The notes under the pieces: model-generated
The model's input: the letters and a program-made list of their open reading frames with translations, nothing else
Databases searched by the model: none
Told to the model about the DNA's origin: nothing
Origin: Clostridiales bacterium
GTDB taxonomy: Bacteria; Bacillota; Clostridia; Lachnospirales; Lachnospiraceae
Length of the DNA stretch: 40,230 nucleotides
Assembly (NCBI GenBank): GCA_022778745.1
Contig: JALFSR010000088.1
Location: 1-40,230 of the forward strand
Reading direction: 5' to 3'
Shown: positions 33,585 to 40,230 of the stretch, piece by piece
Position numbering within the stretch: the stretch's first letter is position 1
Layout of the letters: each line of letters begins with the position of its first letter
Program-made: the position numbers and the translations under genes

Positions 33585-33617
33585 AACAGGCATTCTTAAT
33601 TCGCTTTTCTGCCTGTT
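33585..33617. repeat. Intergenic hairpin (recurrent element, copy 3)
   Basis: AACAGGCA (33585-33592) pairs with TGCCTGTT (33610-33617). The loop and right side (33592-33612) match 13983-14003 at 20 of 21 bases. It lies in the divergent gap between the transglutaminase gene and pyrC, outside the pyrC transcript. Apart from this and the pyrC promoter the gap 33513-33851 shows nothing. Confidence 0.5.
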
Positions 33618-33765
33618 CATAACCAAATTACTGCTTAGTTTTTTATATATTATGAAGCAGAGAAGTTCTTTGATTCGATCAAACAATTTCCTAATTTTTG
33701 CCTGATTACAGCATATCATATTTTGCTTTATAACGCAACTTGTAATAATATATTATTCTGACCAA

Positions 33766-33795
33766 TTGACAAATAATTCTTATAACTGTTATACT
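33766..33795 (+). promoter_or_regulatory. Promoter of pyrC
   Basis: TTGACA (33766-33771), an 18-bp spacer and TATACT (33790-33795), about 55 bases before the start codon. Confidence 0.65.
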
Positions 33796-33851
33796 AAAGT
33801 ATAAGGCAACTTGCTTATATCTATTTATAATAAAAAGAAAGGCGGTTATTT

Positions 33852-35111
33852 ATGATTATTCAGCATGGACGTATGATTGATCCTAAAAATCAGACTGATC
33901 AAATCACAGATATTAGAATAAAAGATGGTATCATTGATGCAATCGGCAACTTAAATCCAGAACCAAATGAAGATATAATTGATGCTTCTGGTCTTGTTAT
34001 TGCTCCTGGATTTATTGATGTACATGTACATTTTCGTGACCCAGGTTTAACCTATAAAGAAGACATTCATACTGGCTCTCTTGCTGCTGCAAAAGGTGGT
34101 TATACGACAGTGATCTGCATGGCAAATACAAAACCAACTGTCGATAATACTGATACACTTGCTTACGTATTGAATAAAGCAGAAAAGGAAAAAATTCGTG
34201 TTCTTACTACTGCCGCTGTCAGCCAGGGTCTGAAAGGACAACAGCTTGTCCCAATGGAAGACTTGGCATCAAATGGAGCAGCTGGTTTCACCGATGATGG
34301 AATCCCTCTGATGGATGAAACGTTAGTACTAGAAGCAATGCAGCGTGCTAAGGCATTGAATCTTCCAATTAGTTTCCATGAAGAAGATGCATCTCTTATT
34401 GTAAATAGCGGAATTCATCATGGTGCTGTTTCAGAAAAATTAGGTATGTTTGGTGCACCGTCTGCTGCGGAAGATGTCCTTGTAGCAAGAGACTGCATGC
34501 TTTCTCTCTATACTGGTGCCACAATTAATATTCAGCATATCAGTTCTGCCAATTCTGTTGCCCTTGTCCGCACTGCAAAACAGCTTGGTGCACCTGTTTA
34601 CGCTGAAGCAACACCTCATCATTTCTCTTTAACCGACGAAGCTGTATTGAAACATGGTACACTTGCAAAAATGAATCCTCCGCTTCGCACAGAAAACGAT
34701 CGTCAGGCCATTATTGAAGGATTAAAAGACGGTACAATTGACATTATTGCAACCGATCATGCTCCGCATAGCGCCGATGAAAAAGCCAGACCATTTTTAA
34801 AAGCCCCAAGCGGAATTATCGGTCTGGAAACTGCATTTGCACTTGGAATTACCAATCTTGTAAAACCAGGTCATTTGACATTATCACAGTTGATTGAAAA
34901 ACTGACTATTCATCCAGCAAACTTATACCGCCTTCCTTATGGAACTTTGGAAATCGGCTCAAGCGCAGACCTCGTGATTTTTGATGAAAATAAAACTTGG
35001 ACTCCTACTACATTTGCTTCCAAATCCTCAAACAGTCCATTTATCGGTCAGACATTAACTGGAAAAGTAAAAATGACAATTTGTAAAGGCAATATTGCAT
35101 ATCAAGAGTAG
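33852..35111 (+). CDS. pyrC: Dihydroorotase
   Basis: Zinc metalloenzyme that closes carbamoyl-aspartate to dihydroorotate in pyrimidine synthesis. The 419-residue protein has the class I signatures: metal-binding DVHVHFRDPG (near 56-65), the GGYTTVICMANTKPTVD block, the zinc-ligand region with NIQHISSANSV and the catalytic-site IATDHAPHS. Length is normal. AAAGGCGG precedes the ATG. It stands alone, without pyrB or pyrK neighbours, with its own promoter and terminator. I see no pyrR attenuator in the short leader. Confidence 0.95.
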   Translation: MIIQHGRMIDPKNQTDQITDIRIKDGIIDAIGNLNPEPNEDIIDASGLVIAPGFIDVHVHFRDPGLTYKEDIHTGSLAAAKGGYTTVICMANTKPTVDNTDTLAYVLNKAEKEKIRVLTTAAVSQGLKGQQLVPMEDLASNGAAGFTDDGIPLMDETLVLEAMQRAKALNLPISFHEEDASLIVNSGIHHGAVSEKLGMFGAPSAAEDVLVARDCMLSLYTGATINIQHISSANSVALVRTAKQLGAPVYAEATPHHFSLTDEAVLKHGTLAKMNPPLRTENDRQAIIEGLKDGTIDIIATDHAPHSADEKARPFLKAPSGIIGLETAFALGITNLVKPGHLTLSQLIEKLTIHPANLYRLPYGTLEIGSSADLVIFDENKTWTPTTFASKSSNSPFIGQTLTGKVKMTICKGNIAYQE

Positions 35112-35230
35112 TGAAAATGCCTGATTTAACAATTTTTATCGTAAAATACAATAAGAACAAAGTGGGAAATCCTACTTCAACTCTCCATCCTTACTCATGA
35201 AAAAATTATACATTTTATATGATTAAAAAG

Positions 35231-35270
35231 AAAGCTGCGAACTCATAAACTTTTATATGCTCGCAGCTTT
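35231..35270 (+). terminator. Terminator of pyrC
   Basis: AAAGCTGCGA pairs with TCGCAGCTTT around a 20-base loop and is followed by CCCTTTTG and T-rich DNA, 120 bp after the pyrC stop. Confidence 0.7.
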
Positions 35271-35507
35271 CCCTTTTGTATAATTTTTTATTTTTTGTTA
35301 TTTGTTGTTCACAAACTTATAATTTTATCTTTTTAGATAGTATCCACTCTATGCAAACTGTATTGGAATCCGTACACCTAATCTTATCTTAGCATTTCGC
35401 TGTTGTCTCTCCACATTTATTTTTTTGTATATCAACATTTTCGCTTTTATTTCTATATTTTTAGCAAAATACCGTTTGATATCTTCCTATCTTAAACAAT
35501 ATTACAT
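35271..35507. other. Intergenic region with no recognised feature
   Basis: About 240 bp of AT-rich DNA between the pyrC terminator and the beta-galactosidase remnant. No readable remnant of the missing C-terminal part was found here. Confidence 0.4.
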
Positions 35508-35885
35508 TCAAATGCTTCCAAATGTAATAATCATTTGCGGTAAAACAATTACCTTATATTCAGAAGGATCTGCATCAGAAGGAATCACATCAACCATGAC
35601 ATTGTCATCATAAAATGCCTTGTGGAATTTTTTCATCTCATTCTGGCAATCAAGTAAAATACTCTGTCTTTGAATATGAAATGCAGTCAAAGAGTCATAA
35701 TCATAGATAATAGCCACTTCACTCTTAATTGGAGTATCCAACGCATCTTTATATGCAGCAATGTCTTTAAAAAAGCTCTGAACTTCATAAAATTTACGAC
35801 ATTTTACATTATCTGTATCCAATACTCCGTAACAGAACTGCTCTCCACCTTTGTTTCCATAAATTATTCCTTCACAAATTTTCAT
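35508..35885 (-). pseudogene. Remnant of a GH42 beta-galactosidase
   Basis: A 125-residue frame that matches only the part of GH42 beta-galactosidases spanning the end of the catalytic barrel and the start of the trimerisation domain. GGEQFCYGVLDTDN and KFYEVQSFFKDI correspond to the last barrel segment. SEVAIIYDYDSLTAFHIQRQS and VMVDVIPSDADPSEYKVIVLP correspond to the trimerisation domain. A full enzyme is about 650-700 residues; both catalytic glutamates and the C-terminal domain are absent, and I find no continuation on either side. The ATG at 35885 is probably fortuitous, with no ribosome site. Best read as a decayed gene, once used for galactoside breakdown. Confidence 0.7.
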
Positions 35886-36047
35886 GCTGATAAATGCATG
35901 TACTATGGTTATCTTTCTTTACAAAGCCCGCCTATTAGAATCATACTACGTATTTTTTATTTTAGCAAATTTTTTTCTATATTTTTTTAATTTTATCAGG
36001 CAATTATCGATGTATCGTTGTGAATCAGATTTCATATTATACAAAAA

Positions 36048-36079
36048 CAAGAACCCTGCCACAAGGGCAAGGTTCTTGT
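36048..36079 (-). terminator. Terminator of ppdK
   Basis: CAAGAACC-TGCC pairs with GGCA-GGTTCTTG around a short loop, with T-rich DNA after it on the minus strand, 30 bp beyond the ppdK stop. Confidence 0.8.
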
Positions 36080-36108
36080 CTATTAAAAAGTGTAGAGATC
36101 ACGTTATA

Positions 36109-38733
36109 TTATTTATTGTTGATTGCAGCCTGTGCAGCAGCTAATCTAGCGATCGGTACACGGAATGGTGAACAAGATACATAGTCTAAACCAATCTTAT
36201 GGCAGAATTCTACGGAACTTGGATCTCCACCGTGCTCTCCACAAATACCAATGTGTAATTTTGGATTTACTGGCTTACCTAATTCGATTGCCATCTTCAT
36301 TAACTTACCAACACCAACCTGGTCTAACTTAGCGAATGGATCGTTTTCAAAGATCTTAGCATCATAGTAAGCGTTTAAGAACTTACCAGCATCATCACGG
36401 GAGAATCCGTATGTCATCTGTGTTAAGTCGTTTGTACCGAAGCAGAAGAAGTCAGCTTCCTTAGCGATATCATCAGCTGTAAGAGCAGCTCTTGGAATTT
36501 CGATCATTGTACCAACTTCGTACTTCAGATCAACAGCAGCAGCAGCGATTTCAGCGTCAGCTGTTTCTACTACAACCTTCTTAACATACTTTAATTCCTT
36601 GATGTCACCAACCAATGGAATCATGATTTCTGGAGCAACTGTCCAATCAGCATGAGCCTTCTGAACATTGATTGCTGCACGGATAACAGCCTTTGTCTGC
36701 ATCTTAGCAATTTCTGGATATGTTACAGCAAGACGGCATCCACGATGACCCATCATTGGGTTGAATTCATGTAAGGAATCAATGATTGTCTTAATCTGCT
36801 CAACAGTCTTACCCTGAGCATCTGCTAACTTCTTGATATCTTCTTCTTCTGTTGGAACGAATTCATGTAAAGGTGGATCCAAGAAACGAATTGTAACTGG
36901 GTTACCTTCCAAAGCTTCGTATAACTTTTCGAAGTCTCCCTGCTGTACTGGAAGAATCTTTTCCAGAGCAGCTTCTCTTTCTTCTACTGTATCAGCACAG
37001 ATCATTTCACGGAATGCATCAATTCTGTCGCCTTCAAAGAACATATGCTCTGTACGGCAAAGACCGATACCTTCTGCGCCAAGTTCACGAGCCTTCTTAG
37101 CATCTGCTGGAGTATCTGCGTTTGTTCTAACCTTTAATGTTCTGTACTTATCAGCCCATGCCATGATTCTTCCGAATTCACCAGCGATTGTAGCAGGTAC
37201 AGTTGGGATAATACCATCATAAATCTTACCTGTAGAACCATCGATAGAGATTTCATCTCCCTCATGATATTCCTTACCAGCAAGAACAAACTTATTGTTT
37301 TCTTCGTCCATAGCGATTTCGGAACAACCAGATACACAGCATGTACCCATACCACGAGCAACTACAGCAGCATGAGATGTCATACCACCACGAACAGTTA
37401 AGATACCCTGTGCAGCCTTCATACCTTCAATATCTTCTGGAGATGTTTCAAGACGAACAAGAACAACCTTCTTACCTTCAGCAGCCCATGCCTTAGCATC
37501 TTCAGCTGTGAATACGATCTGTCCACAAGCAGCACCTGGAGATGCAGCTAAAGCCTTAGCAATTGGCTCTGTAGCCTTTAAAGCAGCAGCATCGAACTGT
37601 GGATGTAATAATGTATCTAAGTTTCTTGGGTCGATCATTGCAACAGCCTTTTCTTCAGAGATCATACCTTCATCAACTAAGTCACAAGCGATCTTTAAAG
37701 CAGCCTTTGCAGTTCTCTTACCATTACGTGTCTGTAACATATAGAGCTTCTTATCTTCAATTGTGAACTCCATATCCTGCATATCTCTGTAATGATCTTC
37801 CAATGTATTGCAGATACCTACGAACTGATCGTAAACTTCTGGCATAACGTTCTTTAACTGGTCGATCTTCTGAGGTGTACGAACACCTGCAACAACGTCT
37901 TCACCCTGAGCGTTCATTAAGAACTCACCCATTAAGTGCTTTTCACCTGTTGCTGGGTCACGAGTAAATGCAACACCTGTACCAGATGTCTCACCCATGT
38001 TACCAAATGCCATCATCTGTACGTTAACTGCAGTACCCCAAGAATATGGGATATCGTTATCACGACGATATACATTTGCTCTTGGGTTATCCCAGGAACG
38101 GAATACAGCCTTGATTGCTTCCATTAACTGAACCTTTGGATCTGTTGGGAAATCTTCACCAATCTTTTCCTTATATTCAGCCTTAAACTGATTAGCTAAT
38201 TCCTTTAAGTCTTCAGCAGTAAGTTCAACGTCCTGTGTAACTCCCTTTTCTGCTTTCATCTTATCAATCAGTTCTTCAAAATACTTCTTACCAACTTCCA
38301 TAACTACATCAGAGAACATCTGGATGAATCTTCTGTAGCAGTCCCAAGCCCAGCGTGGGTTACCAGACTTAGCGGATAATACTTCTACAACTTCTTCATT
38401 TAAACCAAGGTTCAGGATTGTATCCATCATACCTGGCATAGAAGCTCTAGCACCAGAACGAACAGAAACTAATAAAGGATTTTCCTTGTCACCGAATTTC
38501 TTTCCAGTAACAGCTTCCATCTTTGTGATAGCTTCCATGATCTGTTCCATGATCTCGTCATTGATCTTTCTTCCGTCTTCGTAATACTGAGTACAAGCTT
38601 CTGTTGTAATTGTGAAGCCCTGTGGTACTGGCAAACCTAAGTTTGTCATTTCTGCTAAGTTTGCACCTTTACCACCGAGAAGGTTTCTCATTGTTGCGTC
38701 ACCTTCTGTAAACATATAAACCCATTTAGCCAT
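36109..38733 (-). CDS. ppdK: Pyruvate, phosphate dikinase
   Basis: Interconverts PEP, AMP and PPi with pyruvate, ATP and Pi; in anaerobes it often acts in glycolysis. The 874-residue protein has an N-terminal ATP-grasp domain (GGKGANLAEMTNLGLPVPQGF), the swivelling His domain with the phospho-His in GGMTSHAAVVARGMG (equivalent to His455 of the Clostridium symbiosum enzyme), and the C-terminal PEP/pyruvate barrel with GLCRTEHMFF, MMGHRGCRLAVTYPEI, FGTNDLTQMTYGFSRDD and GICGEHGGDP. AGGAGG lies before the ATG at 38733; the open frame reaches 38775 without one. Codon use is strongly biased towards a few codons, as in highly expressed genes. Monocistronic. Confidence 0.97.
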   Translation of the reverse strand: MAKWVYMFTEGDATMRNLLGGKGANLAEMTNLGLPVPQGFTITTEACTQYYEDGRKINDEIMEQIMEAITKMEAVTGKKFGDKENPLLVSVRSGARASMPGMMDTILNLGLNEEVVEVLSAKSGNPRWAWDCYRRFIQMFSDVVMEVGKKYFEELIDKMKAEKGVTQDVELTAEDLKELANQFKAEYKEKIGEDFPTDPKVQLMEAIKAVFRSWDNPRANVYRRDNDIPYSWGTAVNVQMMAFGNMGETSGTGVAFTRDPATGEKHLMGEFLMNAQGEDVVAGVRTPQKIDQLKNVMPEVYDQFVGICNTLEDHYRDMQDMEFTIEDKKLYMLQTRNGKRTAKAALKIACDLVDEGMISEEKAVAMIDPRNLDTLLHPQFDAAALKATEPIAKALAASPGAACGQIVFTAEDAKAWAAEGKKVVLVRLETSPEDIEGMKAAQGILTVRGGMTSHAAVVARGMGTCCVSGCSEIAMDEENNKFVLAGKEYHEGDEISIDGSTGKIYDGIIPTVPATIAGEFGRIMAWADKYRTLKVRTNADTPADAKKARELGAEGIGLCRTEHMFFEGDRIDAFREMICADTVEEREAALEKILPVQQGDFEKLYEALEGNPVTIRFLDPPLHEFVPTEEEDIKKLADAQGKTVEQIKTIIDSLHEFNPMMGHRGCRLAVTYPEIAKMQTKAVIRAAINVQKAHADWTVAPEIMIPLVGDIKELKYVKKVVVETADAEIAAAAVDLKYEVGTMIEIPRAALTADDIAKEADFFCFGTNDLTQMTYGFSRDDAGKFLNAYYDAKIFENDPFAKLDQVGVGKLMKMAIELGKPVNPKLHIGICGEHGGDPSSVEFCHKIGLDYVSCSPFRVPIARLAAAQAAINNK

Positions 38734-38827
38734 TTTGAACCTCCTAAAATAGTTCGGCAAAGTCTCTCTTTGCACTTTTAGTGTTTATCTGTGTCCCCTC
38801 CGGATATTGTGGGAATACACTACTTTT

Positions 38828-38855
38828 ATTATAACATATTTTTCAATGTAGTAAA
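38828..38855 (-). promoter_or_regulatory. Promoter of ppdK
   Basis: On the minus strand TTTACT (38855-38850), a 16-bp spacer and TATAAT (38833-38828), about 95 bases before the start codon. The DNA from 38856 to 39032 has no gene that I can see. Confidence 0.6.
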
Positions 38856-39032
38856 GCAATTTTTTTCAAAATATGGAATTTTGGTACAAATTTCATCCAT
38901 ATTTTATTTTTATTACATAGGAAATGCTCAAAAAATGAGAGATTTCGGGAGTTTGAGGCAAGCCTGCCTAATTTATTCTTATTTTGTGTTTTTTGTCAAT
39001 AATTATTAATATTTTATCCATTAGTTCGTTGC

Positions 39033-39061
39033 TTGACGGGATGTTTGGTTTGATATAAAAT
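39033..39061 (+). promoter_or_regulatory. Promoter of the arsR-type gene
   Basis: TTGACG (39033-39038), a 17-bp spacer and TAAAAT (39056-39061), 40 bases before the start codon. No clear operator palindrome is visible. Confidence 0.55.
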
Positions 39062-39100
39062 AGAATATAAATAGTTTTAGCGAAATGGGGTTTTTTATTT

Positions 39101-39490
39101 ATGAAAACATCTACTCAAACTATGCCTCACGATCATGGAGATATTTCTTTTGTACTTCAGACAATGCCAGATCGAGATATCTGCACTCAGACTGCTGAAC
39201 GTTTTAAACAGCTTTCTGACGGTACACGTCTGCAAATCTTCTGGCTGCTTTGCCATAGCGAGGAATGTGTATTAAATATCGCTGCCGCCATTGATATGAG
39301 TCCTCCCGCTGTCTCACATCACCTGCGATGTCTGAAACAAGCAGGCTTAATCAGCGGCAGACGTGTTGGAAAAGAAGTCCGCTATTCTCTGGCTGACACC
39401 GAAGAAGCACAACTTCTCCACCATATTGTAGATAAGCTATTAAAATCCATTTGCCCGAAAGGAGTGCATAATCATGAGCATACCAAATGA
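39101..39490 (+). CDS. ArsR/SmtB-family transcriptional regulator
   Basis: A 129-residue winged-helix repressor. It has LSDGTRLQIFWLLCHSEECVLNIAAAIDMSPPAVSHHLRCLKQAGLISGRRVGKEVRYSLAD in outline: the HTH with recognition helix SPPAVSHHLRCL (about 68-79) and a beta wing. Possible metal ligands are His and Cys residues at the N-terminus (MPHDHGD, DRDICTQ), C51 and C56 (CHSEEC), and the C-terminal CPKGVHNHEH, a pattern seen in sensors of zinc, cadmium or related metals. No transporter is adjacent in the window. It overlaps the DUF4250 gene, so the two are cotranscribed. The ribosome site is weak. Confidence 0.88.
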   Translation: MKTSTQTMPHDHGDISFVLQTMPDRDICTQTAERFKQLSDGTRLQIFWLLCHSEECVLNIAAAIDMSPPAVSHHLRCLKQAGLISGRRVGKEVRYSLADTEEAQLLHHIVDKLLKSICPKGVHNHEHTK

Positions 39491-39650
39491 TCCAGTTATG
39501 TTATTAAGCTTTGTAAATACTAAATTAAGAGATTATTATCATTCTTTAGATGCATTTTGTGAAGATATGAACTGCGATAAATCAATCATTATTGCAAAAC
39601 TGTCTGCTATCAATTACATCTATGATGAGCAAAAAAACCAATTTGTTTAA
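39474..39650 (+). CDS. DUF4250 domain protein
   Basis: A 58-residue protein starting MSIPNDPVMLLSFVNTKLRD and ending INYIYDEQKNQFV, matching the small DUF4250 family of Firmicutes along its whole length (PxDPxMLLSFxNTKLRD and YxYDExxNQF). Function unknown. AAAGGAG lies 9 bases before the ATG, inside the end of the arsR-type gene, and the two frames overlap by 17 bp. This suggests it belongs to the same regulatory unit. Confidence 0.85.
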   Translation: MSIPNDPVMLLSFVNTKLRDYYHSLDAFCEDMNCDKSIIIAKLSAINYIYDEQKNQFV

Positions 39651-39674
39651 CTAATTGTCCCAAATTTGGGAAAT

Positions 39675-39772
39675 GGAGCTGTTACAGTAAGGGTAAGCCC
39701 TGCAAGATATCATTATCTGCCAAAATTGGCATTACTATATCATGTATGATTTCAACTTAATGCAACAGCTCC
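39675..39772. mobile_element. MITE-like 98-bp element with 17-bp inverted ends
   Basis: The left end GGAGCTGTTACAGTAAG (39675-39691) and the complement of the right end, GGAGCTGTTGCATTAAG (39756-39772), agree at 15 of 17 bases. The interior has smaller hairpins (GCCAAAATTGGC) and no coding capacity. No clear target duplication is visible. It may be a small non-autonomous element, and it may also end transcription of arsR-DUF4250. Confidence 0.5.
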
Positions 39773-39795
39773 TTGTATTTGGTCTGATTTATATT

Positions 39796-40095
39796 TTATT
39801 TGATTTCAGGAAGACTTTGAATATAAGCATCCATCTCCTCTGCTACCTTCTTAGAATGGGCAACTGCCTCTACTACTGTCCTTGCCCCATTTACAACATC
39901 ACCACTCGCAAAGATTCCCGGATGTGTTGTATGTCCTGTCTCATCAGCAAGCAATAGTCCTCTTGCATTTACACTCAATCCTTCTGTAGAATTTACGATA
40001 CGATTTCTCGGTCCTTGACTGACAGAAATTAAGACACTGTCTGCTGGATATAACTTTTCTGTCCCAGGAACATCTGCATAATTACTATCATACAA
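39796..40095 (-). pseudogene. C-terminal fragment of a GltD-like NAD(P)/FAD oxidoreductase
   Basis: About 99 residues matching only the C-terminus of the glutamate synthase small-subunit family. VPGTEKLYPADSVLISVSQGPRN is the second nucleotide-binding region and HPGIFASGDVVNGARTVVEAVAHSKKVAEEM is the conserved FAD/quinone-side motif. The full protein would be 400 residues or more. Homology seems to end near 40090, where IS3-type sequence on the other strand begins, so the ATG at 40095 is not a real start. Its product, if any, would lack the Fe-S and FAD domains. Confidence 0.75.
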
Positions 40096-40230
40096 GTAAA
40101 GTTTTTCAGAAAAAACTCAAGGAACACGAAATGATACAATCTATGTCACGGGTTGGTCATTGCATAGATAATGGTCCGACAGAAGGTTTTTGGGGAATCA
40201 TAAAAGCGGAAATGTATCAAATGTACAATA
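40086..40230 (+). pseudogene. IS3-family transposase (OrfB) C-terminal fragment, cut by the window edge
   Basis: From about 40086 the plus strand reads YHTSKVFQKKLKEHEMIQSM and then SRVGHCIDNGPTEGFWGIIK to the edge. This is the C-terminal part of the DDE integrase domain of IS3 (IS150 group) OrfB, with the motif SRxGxCxDNxxxExFwgxxK containing the catalytic Glu. The part before it, with the first two Asp residues, is not in the window; the DNA there is the GltD-like fragment. So this copy is 5'-truncated. Confidence 0.75.

Noticed and set aside
1-40230. CRISPR arrays, tRNA and rRNA genes
   Set aside because: I looked for regularly spaced repeats near both TnpB relatives and for cloverleaf or rRNA sequence and saw none. 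A covariance search would be needed to exclude them fully.

Overview
The window looks like chromosome from a low-GC anaerobic member of the Clostridia, most likely Lachnospiraceae. The evidence is AT-rich DNA with strong AAGGAGG-type ribosome sites, a Flp1-type Tad locus, an iscR-iscS-nifU operon, DUF6382, DUF5702, DUF4250 and TSCPD proteins, ChW repeats, and pyruvate phosphate dikinase. I cannot name a species from sequence alone.

Layout. 1-1.95 kb is an accessory strip: a lipoprotein and a broken IS200-type tnpA with two copies of an IS end. 1.96-5.9 kb holds an M20 amidohydrolase and the Fe-S operon iscR-iscS-nifU (minus strand), with an autoregulatory-looking palindrome at the iscR start. 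6.0-9.7 kb is the most interesting part. It contains a TnpB homologue in which two of three RuvC catalytic residues and the zinc ribbon are lost. A strongly structured non-coding stretch and a terminator follow it, and a 51-codon ORF and a perfect 29-bp palindrome precede it. Divergent to it is an ordinary stand-alone TnpB element with both hairpin ends. Together the first set looks like a domesticated, nuclease-dead, RNA-guided regulator (TldR-like).

9.8-19.3 kb is mainly housekeeping: a PurF paralogue without the catalytic N-terminal Cys, pgi, a membrane protein, a TSCPD protein, murG, asnA, a rhomboid protease, a soluble histidine kinase and a HIT hydrolase. 19.4-29.3 kb is a complete Tad/Flp pilus operon on the minus strand. 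In order of transcription it carries a prepilin peptidase (frameshifted in codon 4-5), tadZ, tadA, tadB, tadC (with an extra extracytoplasmic domain), Flp1 pilin, a DUF5702 protein, a TadE-like protein with zinc-finger-like repeats, a second prepilin peptidase, a TadE-like pseudopilin and a DUF6382 membrane protein. A good promoter and a 12-8-12 inverted repeat lie upstream.

29.5-40.2 kb carries glgB, a secreted transglutaminase with six ChW repeats, pyrC, a GH42 beta-galactosidase remnant, ppdK, an ArsR regulator overlapping a DUF4250 gene, a MITE-like 98-bp element, and a junction of two broken genes (GltD-like oxidoreductase C-terminus and IS3-type transposase C-terminus) at the right edge. 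No tRNA, rRNA or CRISPR array was seen.
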